Below the pieces are notes generated by a model. It was not told the origin of the DNA. It was given only the letters and a program-made list of their open reading frames with translations, and did not search any database. A program made the position numbers and the translations under genes. Below, in pieces: positions 1-7,040 of a stretch of DNA of 16,312 nucleotides (the stretch's first letter is position 1; every line of letters starts with the position of its first letter). Origin of the DNA: JAVBUP01 sp031555175 (GTDB lineage: Bacteria; Bacillota_I; Bacilli_A; Erysipelotrichales; Coprobacillaceae); NCBI GenBank assembly GCA_031555175.1, contig JAVBUP010000042.1, positions 1 to 16,312 on the forward strand. Direction: 5' to 3'.

Positions 1-198
1 CTAGAAAAAAATCGAAACCGATGTCTAGTAATTTTTAGTATGTATAATTTAAAGAAATATGCGATGATGAAGGCAGATAACGACACTGCCAATCAATCAA
101 AACTAAGGCATTTCTTCGTGAAATTCCTTTTTTTATCCTCTTTCCACTACTTCATAGAAAAAGAACACCGTTATAGGTGTCCTTTGTCAACAGTCTGT
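1..198 (+). other. Non-coding + strand tail with two hairpins
   Basis: I see no convincing gene here. A short frame (40-234) is open, but it reads through the terminator hairpin and has no ribosome binding site or protein-like features. Two hairpins are visible. One at 1-28 pairs CTAGA with TCTAG around an inner ATCG/CGAT stem. One at 160-185 pairs AAAGAACACC with GGTGTCCTTT with a single mismatch and a 6-nt loop. Together with the terminator that follows, this looks like the 3' end of a transcript entering from outside the window, or a small RNA. Confidence 0.4.
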
Positions 199-232
199 GG
201 CTTAGGAATTATTCCTAAGCCTTTTATTTTTT
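199..232 (+). terminator. Intrinsic terminator reading rightward
   Basis: A perfect 9-bp stem, GGCTTAGGA/TCCTAAGCC, with loop ATTAT is followed by TTTTATTTTTT. The T-run lies only on the + strand side, so it ends a rightward transcript and not the leftward gene beside it, whose stop codon (224-226) falls inside the T-run. No rightward gene that it would serve is visible in the window. Confidence 0.8.
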
Positions 233-754
233 AGTATAGAAACGAGCAGTAATAAGATTAATATTTTCATCTATACTCTTTGTGCCATCTATTGCAATAA
301 TTGGGCAAGATAAAGTACTGGCGTAATGTGAAATATGATCATGGGAGCGATTTGCTACAAATGAAAGAAATTGTTGTTGTTGCCCATACATATCGCCACC
401 TATTCTGACACGGTTGCCATGTAGATCATATCCCCTTTGTGCCACGCGTTGAATTCTAAGCTCTTTTGGAGTATCGATATAAATAGCTAATTCAAACAAT
501 GATGAAATCTCATCTAGAAAATCTCCAGTGACTGCGGATATAATAAATGAATTATATATTTTAATATCATTGATTATTAGGTTAAAACACTCTTCTTTAG
601 AGCGTGTAATGGTATAGGGGATATCACTTTTAATAAAGTGATAATCTTCAATATCCATATGTTTATAATTTAGCTTCTTAGCTAATTCCTTGCCTAATGT
701 TGTTTTACCACTGCCATTGGCACCAAAGATAATGATTCCATGGGGACTATCCAT
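224..754 (-). CDS. P-loop nucleotide-kinase-like protein
   Basis: A 176-aa protein with a clear Walker A motif, GANGSGKTT, at residues 11-19, immediately after a hydrophobic beta strand (GIIIF). A short acidic motif follows (MDIEDYHF, about 34-41), as expected for the substrate-binding region of small P-loop kinases of the adenylate, shikimate or gluconate kinase type. The stretch YIDTPKELRIQRV near residues 92-104 resembles the arginine-bearing strand and lid that precede phosphate transfer. The real substrate cannot be read from the sequence. The ATG start at 754 is supported by AGGAGG six bases upstream (761-766). It lies downstream of the zinc-ribbon gene on the same strand with a 55-nt gap and could share its transcript. 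Kinase-fold assignment is solid; specificity is open. Confidence 0.8.
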   Translation of the reverse strand: MDSPHGIIIFGANGSGKTTLGKELAKKLNYKHMDIEDYHFIKSDIPYTITRSKEECFNLIINDIKIYNSFIISAVTGDFLDEISSLFELAIYIDTPKELRIQRVAQRGYDLHGNRVRIGGDMYGQQQQFLSFVANRSHDHISHYASTLSCPIIAIDGTKSIDENINLITARFYTKK

Positions 755-800
755 TCCTTACCTCCTCATACTCATATAATAATTGATATTGTAAACTACT

Positions 801-824
801 AAGAAAGTTCTATTTTACTTTCTT
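801..824. repeat. Inverted repeat between the two leftward genes
   Basis: AAGAAAGT (801-808) and ACTTTCTT (817-824) form an 8-bp stem with an 8-nt loop that covers the stop codon of the leftward zinc-ribbon gene. No T-run follows on either strand, so it is not a classical terminator. It may be a stabilising or processing hairpin. Confidence 0.4.
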
Positions 825-1166
825 ATAAATACTTCCACAAGACTTACAAGTAATTGCCATTTCATAACTAATCATTTTCTTATCTAATAACGTGATTAAT
901 GGTTCATTATCTTGTGAGCAGCATAGCCTATTTTTAATCATAATTAGCTCACTATCGCCATTATTACCCATAACGCTATCTTCAAAATCTAACATTGCTA
1001 AGCCACCGCTTCCACAATTACATTTATATTTCAATTGCAATTTATCATAAGTTGCATAGCATAGATAACCAATATTCTCATTGCATTTACCACAATACAT
1101 CCACCCACCATGATTATTAGCTAATTTTGTGTTTAGTAATTCTTTATTTTTTAGTACTCTCGCCAA
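810..1166 (-). CDS. Small cysteine-rich zinc-ribbon-like protein
   Basis: A hypothetical protein of about 118 residues with nine cysteines. Counted from the GTG at 1175 they are C28-x2-C31, C39, C52-x-C54, C85-C86 and C110-x2-C113. The paired knuckles suggest one or two structural zinc sites, as in zinc ribbons. There is no signal peptide or membrane segment, so it is probably cytosolic. The frame also opens at GTG 1175, but the Shine-Dalgarno sequence AGGGAG occupies 1175-1180 and overlaps that codon. The in-frame TTG at 1164-1166 lies 8 nt from it and is the better start. I do not recognise a named family. It heads a leftward pair with the P-loop protein. Confidence 0.6.
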   Translation of the reverse strand: MARVLKNKELLNTKLANNHGGWMYCGKCNENIGYLCYATYDKLQLKYKCNCGSGGLAMLDFEDSVMGNNGDSELIMIKNRLCCSQDNEPLITLLDKKMISYEMAITCKSCGSIYKKVK

Positions 1167-1187
1167 CTTGCTCACTCCCTTAAAATT

Positions 1188-1193
1188 ACTATA
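1188..1193 (-). promoter_or_regulatory. Putative -10 box for the leftward zinc-ribbon gene
   Basis: On the minus strand this reads TATAGT, placed so that transcription would begin just before the Shine-Dalgarno sequence. No good -35 is visible at 16-18 bp, so the call is weak. Confidence 0.3.
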
Positions 1194-1297
1194 TAATTAT
1201 CTAGTTTCATTTTACCATAAAAACCATTTTTATTATATTAGCTCTGCAAAATTAAGAATACTTTAAGTTTTAGTACGACAAAAAACTCGTTTATCTA

Positions 1298-1326
1298 TTG
1301 TTTGGCTAGTATTTTTATATTACAAT
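1298..1326 (+). promoter_or_regulatory. Promoter of the GntR regulator gene
   Basis: TTGTTT (1298-1303) and TACAAT (1321-1326) are separated by exactly 17 bp. The predicted start, about 1333, leaves a leader of only some 16 nt before the ATG. The spacer contains TTGGCTAG (1302-1309), which matches seven of the first eight bases of the palindrome in front of the next operon and may be a weak autoregulatory site. Confidence 0.65.
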
Positions 1327-1348
1327 AGATGTACTAGGAGGTGTAATC

Positions 1349-2050
1349 ATGGCAATAACACAATATGTACATATAAAAGATGATTTGTTAAAAAGAATCA
1401 GGGCTAATGAATTTGCAAAAGATGATAAACTACCTCCTGAACGTGAGCTCACTAAAATATATGGTGCATCGCGGATGACTATTCGTCGTGCCCTTGATGA
1501 GCTAATATGCGATGGCTTATTAATCAGAAAAAGCAATTCTGGTGTTTATTTAGCCAAAGAAAAAATTAAACGTTCAGTCGGAAGCTTAACGATCCATAAT
1601 GATGCCTTAATTAATGAAGAGTATGGAAAAATTACAACTAAAATATTAGAGTTGAAAATTGTAAAGGATCATCATGTTGCAAATTCATTATTAAATGTCG
1701 AACCAAATGATGAAGTTTGGTCTTTAAAGCGAATTCAGTATGCGGAAACTAAACCTATTGTTTACGAACGTATTTTCTTACCAAAGAAACGCTTCAAGGA
1801 CTTAAGTAATTATGATTTAACTAGGTCAATGAATGATATAGTATTAGAAAATGTAGTTTTTGAAAAGGACACTAGAGAAGGAAAAGTAATTGTCGAAGCT
1901 GGTATAGCGAATACCAAAATAGCTAAGTTATTAGAAGTAGCTACGGGAGCACCAATTATGATGTTGTCAATAATATCAATAGTAGATGGAGAAACTATCT
2001 ATGCTGGAAAGGATTACTATGATGGTAATGCCTTCAAATTTGAACAATAA
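1349..2050 (+). CDS. GntR family (HutC/UTRA type) transcriptional regulator
   Basis: A 233-aa one-component regulator of usual length for the HutC subfamily. The N-terminal winged helix-turn-helix spans about residues 4-70, with the signature LPPERELTKIYGASRMTIRR (28-47) followed by the wing ending in GVYL. The UTRA ligand-binding domain covers about 90-230, including the strand in which PIVYER precedes the effector pocket and a C-terminal DYYDGNAFKFEQ tail. UTRA domains bind small molecules such as phosphosugars or carboxylates. ATG 1349 has AGGAGGTG five bases upstream. A terminator closes the gene, and a perfect palindrome lies over the -35 of the following methyltransferase operon, so it most likely represses that operon. 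Regulator identity is firm; the effector is unknown. Confidence 0.93.
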   Translation: MAITQYVHIKDDLLKRIRANEFAKDDKLPPERELTKIYGASRMTIRRALDELICDGLLIRKSNSGVYLAKEKIKRSVGSLTIHNDALINEEYGKITTKILELKIVKDHHVANSLLNVEPNDEVWSLKRIQYAETKPIVYERIFLPKKRFKDLSNYDLTRSMNDIVLENVVFEKDTREGKVIVEAGIANTKIAKLLEVATGAPIMMLSIISIVDGETIYAGKDYYDGNAFKFEQ

Positions 2051-2073
2051 CATATCGTAAGATATGTTTTTTT
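2049..2073 (+). terminator. Terminator after the GntR gene
   Basis: AACATATC/GATATGTT form an 8-bp stem closed by a GTAA tetraloop (2057-2060) and followed by a T-run to 2073. It starts inside the regulator's stop codon and runs into the operator of the next operon. Confidence 0.8.
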
Positions 2074-2083
2074 GTCTAGACAA
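2072..2083. promoter_or_regulatory. Likely GntR/UTRA operator
   Basis: TTGTCTAGACAA is a perfect 12-bp palindrome with a GTCTAGAC core, of the kind bound by HutC-subfamily GntR regulators. It overlaps the -35 box of the operon promoter (2077-2082), so bound regulator would block polymerase. Assignment to the upstream regulator is inference from position and family. Confidence 0.75.
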
Positions 2084-2105
2084 TTTATAATCTGGGTATT
2101 ATACT
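2077..2105 (+). promoter_or_regulatory. Promoter of the corrinoid methyltransferase operon
   Basis: TAGACA (2077-2082) and TATACT (2100-2105) have a 17-bp spacer. The predicted start, about 2112, coincides with the Shine-Dalgarno sequence, giving a leader of roughly 11 nt with no room for a cobalamin riboswitch. Control is therefore expected at the overlapping operator. Confidence 0.7.
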
Positions 2106-2122
2106 AATGTTGAGGTGATAAC

Positions 2123-3127
2123 ATGAATATGAACGAATGGTTAAGTAAGATTCGTAAAGAAAAGAAATCCATGCCAATACTGTCTTTTCCTGCCATCCAA
2201 TTACTTAACATTAGTGTCGAAGATATGTTGTATGATGCAGATATTCAGGCAGACTGCATGAAAGCAATAGTAGACAAATATGATTCATTAGCGGCACTTG
2301 GATTAATGGATTTATCTGTTGAAGCAGAATGCTTTGGCTCAAATGTAAAATTTCATAGTGATGAGGTTCCGACAGTTATTGGAAGTATTATTAGTAGTTT
2401 TGAACAAGCCCAAAATTTGAAAGTTCCACATATAGGTGCAGGTAGAACGAAAACGTATATAGAAGCAATTAGAAAGTCCAAAGAAATAATAACAGATCGA
2501 CCAGTACTTGCAGGAGTTATTGGTCCATTTTCACTTGCTGGAAGATTATTAGATGTTTCTGAGGCAATGATTTATTGCTATGAGGAACCAGAGATGGTCC
2601 ATATTGTTTTAGAAAAGGTTACAGAGTTTATTATTAACTACATTGATGCTTATAAAGCAGTGGGAGCAGATGGAGTAGTTATGGCTGAGCCACTAGGTGG
2701 TATTCTCTCTCCAACTTTATCAGAAGTATTTTCAACATATTATGTTGATAAAATAGTAACCGCTGTTCAAGATGATGATTTCTTAGTAATTTATCATAAT
2801 TGCGGTAACAATACCCCAAAAATGATTGATCAATATATAAACACAAATATTAAAGTCTTTCATTTTGGAAATGCAGTTAATATAACTGACATATTAGATA
2901 AAATGCCAAATGATAGAGTAATAATGGGTAATATTGATCCAGCGGGAGAGTTTAGAAATGGTACTGTTGAATCAATTACTAATGTAACTAAAGATTTATT
3001 GTACAAGACGCAAAACTACGATAATTTTATTATATCATCTGGTTGTGATATACCGCCGTTATCTAAACTGGAGAATATCGAAGCCTTTATGCATGTTTGT
3101 AAAGAGTTCTATGAAAACAATTCTTAA
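2123..3127 (+). CDS. MtaA-like UroD-family methylcorrinoid methyltransferase
   Basis: A 334-aa member of the uroporphyrinogen decarboxylase superfamily, in the branch that includes the methylcobamide:coenzyme M methyltransferases MtaA and MtbA. The zinc ligands of that branch are present: H225-x-C227 in YHNCG and C308 in SGCDIP, with spacing like MtaA. GPFSLAG (134-140) and MGNIDP (268-273) are other conserved family stretches. This argues against a haem-pathway decarboxylase. It probably moves the methyl group between the corrinoid protein and a thiol or tetrahydrofolate-type acceptor; coenzyme M is unlikely in this host. GAGGTGA precedes ATG 2123. It is the first gene of the operon and overlaps the activator gene by 17 nt. 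Fold and zinc site are well supported; acceptor identity is unknown. Confidence 0.85.
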   Translation: MNMNEWLSKIRKEKKSMPILSFPAIQLLNISVEDMLYDADIQADCMKAIVDKYDSLAALGLMDLSVEAECFGSNVKFHSDEVPTVIGSIISSFEQAQNLKVPHIGAGRTKTYIEAIRKSKEIITDRPVLAGVIGPFSLAGRLLDVSEAMIYCYEEPEMVHIVLEKVTEFIINYIDAYKAVGADGVVMAEPLGGILSPTLSEVFSTYYVDKIVTAVQDDDFLVIYHNCGNNTPKMIDQYINTNIKVFHFGNAVNITDILDKMPNDRVIMGNIDPAGEFRNGTVESITNVTKDLLYKTQNYDNFIISSGCDIPPLSKLENIEAFMHVCKEFYENNS

Positions 3128-4529
3128 ACATTTTCAGGAATACGGCATACCAATTTACGCTGCTTGTAATGGATTAGGTAATTGTGGTAAATGCAAAGTA
3201 ATTGTAGATAATCGAATCTTGGATATCACGGCAAAGGAAAGAAAGCATTTGGCTGAGAAGGAACTAAATAATGGAGTTAGACTGGCTTGTTGCCACGAAT
3301 ATGACAAAAATGATGTATATAGATACAGTAACTTAAGTGAGGGTATTGAAGAAGGAGTTGTCATACTATCAAAATTAGATGATACAAGTAGGTCTGGAAT
3401 TGGGATGGCGATAGATATCGGAACAACGACAATTGTATTAAAATACTTTGATATGAAGGATGCCAAATGCATAAGGACTAGTTCTCTATATAATCCACAG
3501 GCCAGCTTTGGCAGTGATGTAATTGCAAGAATTACTTTTGATACAAACGACACAAAGCATCAACTTCATAAGGCATTGATAGAGGTAATTGAGCAAGAAA
3601 TTTATGATAGCAGATTGCAAATAAACAAGATGGTTGTTAGTGCTAATACTGTTATGATGCACACATTTTTAGATTTGCCATTGCACACTCTTGGGCAAAT
3701 CCCATTTACTATTCCACAAAAGGGAAGTCTATGTTTTAGTTCTAAAGATACATTTCCCAACTTAACTGAGTTTGAGATTGTGACTCTCCCACATGTTGCG
3801 GCATTCTTAGGAGCTGATATTGTCTCGGGAATCGTAGCCTGTAATTTAGATCAATCTGAGGAAAATAATTTATTAATTGATCTTGGTACAAATGGTGAGA
3901 TTTTCTTTGGTAATAAAAACAAGATGTATACAACATCAACCGCTGCTGGTCCAGCATTTGAAGGAGTGGGAATGAAGTGTGGAGGACCAAGTATTAGTGG
4001 CGCCATTACTTATGTAGGCTATAGTGATGGAATGTTTAAATATGAGACAATTGGAAACACTGATCCGATTAACATCTGTGGTAGTGGAATTGTTTCTATG
4101 ATTGCTACACTGCGAAGAAATGGGCTTATTGATGGACGAGGTAGATCTACCACATCAACCAAAGAGTTTTTCATAACTGAAGATATTTCGATAACCGAAA
4201 AAGATATCCAAAGTTTTATATTAGCTAAAGCTGCTATTCAAACTGGTTTGTTGTTAATATTGGATAATAAACCAGTAGATAAAATATATATTTCTGGGGG
4301 TCTGGGCACTCATTTGGCAGTGGAGGATTTGATCTTATTAAGGATAATACCACAAGAATATCAAAACAAAATAATTACTGTAGCAAATAGTTCATTAAGT
4401 GGGGCAATAGTAGCATTGTTTAACGATGATATCGAACGATTTGACAAGATAGCAACTAACTGTTATTACATCGATTTGGCTTTACACCCAGACTTTGAAG
4501 ATGCTTTATTAGATGGATTTGAAATATGA
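3111..4529 (+). CDS. Reductive activator of corrinoid proteins (RACE/RamA-like, DUF4445)
   Basis: A 472-aa activator that reduces inactive Co(II) corrinoid protein back to Co(I) using ATP and an iron-sulfur cluster. The N-terminal plant-type [2Fe-2S] ferredoxin part has C19-x5-C25-x2-C28 and C60. The remainder is an ASKHA-type ATPase: DIGTTT (102-107), DLGTNGE (257-263), CGSG (323-326) and SGGLGTHL (395-402). The frame is open from 3045, but those upstream residues lie inside the methyltransferase gene and are not ferredoxin-like, so ATG 3111 is chosen. From there the ferredoxin domain lacks its first beta-hairpin, and the protein is much shorter than the ~600-aa activators of acetogens. It overlaps both neighbours (17 and 4 nt). 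Family is clear; the start is fairly sure. Confidence 0.9.
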   Translation: MKTILKHFQEYGIPIYAACNGLGNCGKCKVIVDNRILDITAKERKHLAEKELNNGVRLACCHEYDKNDVYRYSNLSEGIEEGVVILSKLDDTSRSGIGMAIDIGTTTIVLKYFDMKDAKCIRTSSLYNPQASFGSDVIARITFDTNDTKHQLHKALIEVIEQEIYDSRLQINKMVVSANTVMMHTFLDLPLHTLGQIPFTIPQKGSLCFSSKDTFPNLTEFEIVTLPHVAAFLGADIVSGIVACNLDQSEENNLLIDLGTNGEIFFGNKNKMYTTSTAAGPAFEGVGMKCGGPSISGAITYVGYSDGMFKYETIGNTDPINICGSGIVSMIATLRRNGLIDGRGRSTTSTKEFFITEDISITEKDIQSFILAKAAIQTGLLLILDNKPVDKIYISGGLGTHLAVEDLILLRIIPQEYQNKIITVANSSLSGAIVALFNDDIERFDKIATNCYYIDLALHPDFEDALLDGFEI

Positions 4530-5173
4530 TAAAGGTTATCTCATGTGGAGTGTTTGAGCCATATATTAATGGTTTAAATGTGAGTAATATTGACATAGTA
4601 TATTTGGAAATAAATCAACATAGCCAACCCAAAAGACTTGCCTCACTAATCCAGCAAGAAATTGATATAAGCGTTACGTATGATAAAATAATTATATTAT
4701 ATGGACTATGTGGAGGGGTGTTATTGGGATTAAGGCCAAGAACCATACCAGTTTATATTGTCAAAGTACATGATTGTTTAGCTGTGCTGTTAGGTAGTAA
4801 GGGGCGATATAAAACTTTATTTAAAGATCGCTTATCTACAAGTTGGAGCTGTTTATCACTTAAAGAATCAAATTCATTATGGGTTGATCCAAAGCAAATA
4901 GCTAAATGGAAGGAAATCTATGATGAAGAAACACTTAACTATTTAGTTGATAAATTAGCGGTTGAACCCAGTGTTTATATTTCAATGAATTTAGAAGATG
5001 AAAGTAAATACTATAATGATTGCGAAGTAATTATCGGTAATAAAGATATGCTGTTCGAAATATTGAATTTAAATAGCAGCGAATTAATGATTCTTACCGA
5101 TGAAATTATACAAAGCGAAGATTTTGATGAGGTAATAAAAATAAAAGGAGAAACACATGGAAATTTTGAATGA
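4526..5173 (+). CDS. DUF1638 protein of the corrinoid operon
   Basis: A 215-aa protein matching the DUF1638 pattern: an early cysteine (C7 in SCGVF), a buried strand ending in YGLCGG (59-64), then HDC (82-84) followed by LLGS (88-91). The conserved C7, C62, H82 and C84 could form a metal or cobalamin-facing site, but this is only inference. No signal peptide or membrane segment is visible. Its ATG overlaps the stop of the activator gene as ATGA (4526-4529), a mark of coupled translation, and it overlaps the corrinoid protein gene by 17 nt. I recall DUF1638 genes beside corrinoid methyltransferases in other anaerobes, but know of no biochemical role. A part in corrinoid protein maturation, activation or substrate delivery is plausible. 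Confidence 0.75.
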   Translation: MIKVISCGVFEPYINGLNVSNIDIVYLEINQHSQPKRLASLIQQEIDISVTYDKIIILYGLCGGVLLGLRPRTIPVYIVKVHDCLAVLLGSKGRYKTLFKDRLSTSWSCLSLKESNSLWVDPKQIAKWKEIYDEETLNYLVDKLAVEPSVYISMNLEDESKYYNDCEVIIGNKDMLFEILNLNSSELMILTDEIIQSEDFDEVIKIKGETHGNFE

Positions 5174-5801
5174 AATAAGTGATTTATTGCAAAAAGGAAG
5201 AGCCAAAGATGTAGTAATGTTAGTAGAAAAAGCAATTTTAATTGGAATACCAGCTAAACAGATTCTTGCAGATTCATTATTAGAGGGCATGGGAATAATT
5301 GGTGAGAAATTCAAAAATGAAGAAGTTTTTGTACCAGAGGTATTAGTTGCAGCTCGCGCGATGAATAAGGGTATTGAGGTATTAAAACCATATTTACAAG
5401 AAGGACAAGATAATGAGAGTGGTGTAGTCATTTTAGGTACAGTACAAGGAGATTTTCATGATATCGGAAAGAATTTAGTGAGAATTATGCTTGAGGGGAA
5501 AGGTATTAAGGTTATTGATTTAGGGATAGATATACCAGCAGAAAGGTTTATAGAAGAGGCAATTAATAATAATGCCAATATAATCTGCTGTTCGGCTTTG
5601 TTAACAACAACAATGCCTGAAATGAAAAAAGTAGTAGAGTTAGTTAAAGAAAAAGGGTTAAACATCAAAGTAATGATTGGTGGGGCACCAGTTAATCAAG
5701 ATTACTGTGAGTCTATTGGGGCTGATTATTATACAGATGATGCAGCTACATGTGCAGATGTAGCAATCTCAATAATAAGGGGAGAGAGATATGATGGATG
5801 A
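5157..5801 (+). CDS. Methyltransferase corrinoid protein (MtaC/MtbC-like)
   Basis: A 214-aa cobalamin-binding protein that carries the methyl group between the two methyltransferases. An N-terminal helical cap domain (about 1-85) precedes a Rossmann-like B12 domain with DFHDIG (99-104), in which H101 is the lower axial cobalt ligand, then SALLTTTM (146-153) and GGAPV (165-169). This is the complete D-x-H-x-x-G, S-x-L and GG signature, and the length is normal. AAGGAGA lies 7 nt before ATG 5157. The gene overlaps the DUF1638 gene by 17 nt and the next methyltransferase by 11 nt. Identification is very secure; the methyl donor is not. Confidence 0.95.
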   Translation: MEILNEISDLLQKGRAKDVVMLVEKAILIGIPAKQILADSLLEGMGIIGEKFKNEEVFVPEVLVAARAMNKGIEVLKPYLQEGQDNESGVVILGTVQGDFHDIGKNLVRIMLEGKGIKVIDLGIDIPAERFIEEAINNNANIICCSALLTTTMPEMKKVVELVKEKGLNIKVMIGGAPVNQDYCESIGADYYTDDAATCADVAISIIRGERYDG

Positions 5802-6882
5802 GAGTAAAAGACTACAGCTAATAAATGATGGTGAGGCGTGGTGGAACAATGAATTAGAACGTTCTATTATGCAAGTATATCTTTATGATGTAACTAAGCC
5901 ACATACATTGTCTAGAGGGCAATTACTAGATATGGTATACGATAAGAATGTAAGCCCAGAAGAGGTAGCGAATAAGTATTTTGAATCACTTGATGGGATT
6001 AAATATTTAGGAGATGCATTTCCTCATTTCTATATGCGTAGTACTGGAGTACTGGGAGCATATCTTGGGCAAGAATATAATATAGATATCAAGCATGGTA
6101 CAATTTGGTTTAAAGAACTTGAGGGGAAGGAGTTAGCTGATATTCACCCAGAGTTATTGGATACACAGTGGCTTTATAGACGCTCATTAGATTTGATTAA
6201 GGCATTTCAAAATAGATATGGGAAAGATATAGCTTTAGGAATAGCAAATCTTGGTGGTATGATGGATATTGTAGAATCAATGCGTGGTGCAAATAATTCA
6301 TTGTTAGATTTATATGATGATCCAGATGAAGTAAAAAGATTAAACGATGATATATATATTGCCTATGAAAAAGCATATAATGAGATGATTAGGTTGATAG
6401 ATGTAAATAAGGTCATGGGATATACAGGATGGATTACACTTTTATCTCAAAAGCCATTCTTTATTTCCCAATGTGATTTCTGCTGTATGGTTGGACCTGA
6501 GCAATTTGATGAGTTTATATTTGATACATTAAAAAAGGAAGTGTCTCTAATTGAACGTTCATTTTATCATTTGGATGGTCCAGGTGCTGTTAAGCATTTA
6601 GATCGTATTCTAGAATGTGGTTTTAAAGGCATACAATGGATTAATGGCGCTGGAGCTAAACCACTAGATGATCCAATTTGGGACGATGTATATAAAAAAA
6701 TCCATAATGCTGGATGCTTATTACAAGTATTCTGTTACACAATTGAAGAGGCAAAACGCTTTATTCCACACATTACTAAACTGCTTGGTACAACTAAAGG
6801 CATTGCCTTTATTTGTACTGGGATAAGTACTAATATGGCAGAATGGGAAGCATTGATGTCTGAATATAATATCCCAATTTAA
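5791..6882 (+). CDS. UroD-family methyltransferase, probable donor-specific subunit
   Basis: A 363-aa protein of the uroporphyrinogen decarboxylase superfamily, distinct from the first gene. The stretch around 218-252 (QCDFCCM, GPEQFDEF, then FYHLDGPGA with H250 and D252) is characteristic of an anaerobe subgroup that I recognise but cannot name functionally. Where MtaA has H-x-C, this has H-L-D; a late cysteine (C342 in ICTG) could complete a zinc site. In a cluster that already has an MtaA-like partner, corrinoid protein and activator, the remaining job is to take the methyl group from the donor, for instance a methoxy, methylamine or methylthio compound. ATG 5791 follows AAGGGGAGAG, and a second ATG lies at 5794. 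It is the last gene and is closed by a terminator. Confidence 0.7.
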   Translation: MMDESKRLQLINDGEAWWNNELERSIMQVYLYDVTKPHTLSRGQLLDMVYDKNVSPEEVANKYFESLDGIKYLGDAFPHFYMRSTGVLGAYLGQEYNIDIKHGTIWFKELEGKELADIHPELLDTQWLYRRSLDLIKAFQNRYGKDIALGIANLGGMMDIVESMRGANNSLLDLYDDPDEVKRLNDDIYIAYEKAYNEMIRLIDVNKVMGYTGWITLLSQKPFFISQCDFCCMVGPEQFDEFIFDTLKKEVSLIERSFYHLDGPGAVKHLDRILECGFKGIQWINGAGAKPLDDPIWDDVYKKIHNAGCLLQVFCYTIEEAKRFIPHITKLLGTTKGIAFICTGISTNMAEWEALMSEYNIPI

Positions 6883-6903
6883 ATACTCGTAAGAGTATTT
6901 TTT
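6881..6903 (+). terminator. Terminator of the corrinoid operon
   Basis: AAATACTC/GAGTATTT give an 8-bp stem closed by GTAA (6889-6892), followed by TTT. It begins within the stop codon. The tetraloop and overall design are the same as in the terminator at the head of the operon. Confidence 0.8.
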
Positions 6904-6965
6904 ATTGTAAATTGAAATTTTTAATATAAATAAAGATTAATCACTAATAAAATGTCGAAAATATG

Positions 6966-6994
6966 TTGACACTTAACAGTTATTTAAGTATACT
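6966..6994 (+). promoter_or_regulatory. Consensus promoter of the ABC exporter operon
   Basis: TTGACA (6966-6971) and TATACT (6989-6994) are 17 bp apart, the best promoter in the window. ACTTAA (6971-6976) and TTAAGT (6984-6989) form an inverted repeat across the spacer that could be an operator. Transcription would start near 7001, giving a ~220-nt leader before the permease. Confidence 0.75.
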
Positions 6995-7040
6995 ATCTGA
7001 AACTAAATAGAAATATTATAAAACTTAATCGTAAACATAG

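Noticed and set aside
40..234. 64-aa rightward open frame
   Set aside because: It has no ribosome site, ends inside a terminator hairpin and T-run, and its translation shows no protein-like pattern.
2106..2122. Cobalamin riboswitch before the corrinoid operon
   Set aside because: The predicted leader is only about 11 nt, and no B12-box-like sequence is seen upstream.
2123..3127. HemE, the haem-pathway uroporphyrinogen decarboxylase
   Set aside because: The zinc-type H-x-C and late Cys plus the corrinoid neighbours point to an MtaA-type methyltransferase, and no other haem genes are present.
3155..3990. Leftward open frames inside the activator gene
   Set aside because: They are shadows of a clearly coding rightward frame with intact motifs and have no ribosome sites.
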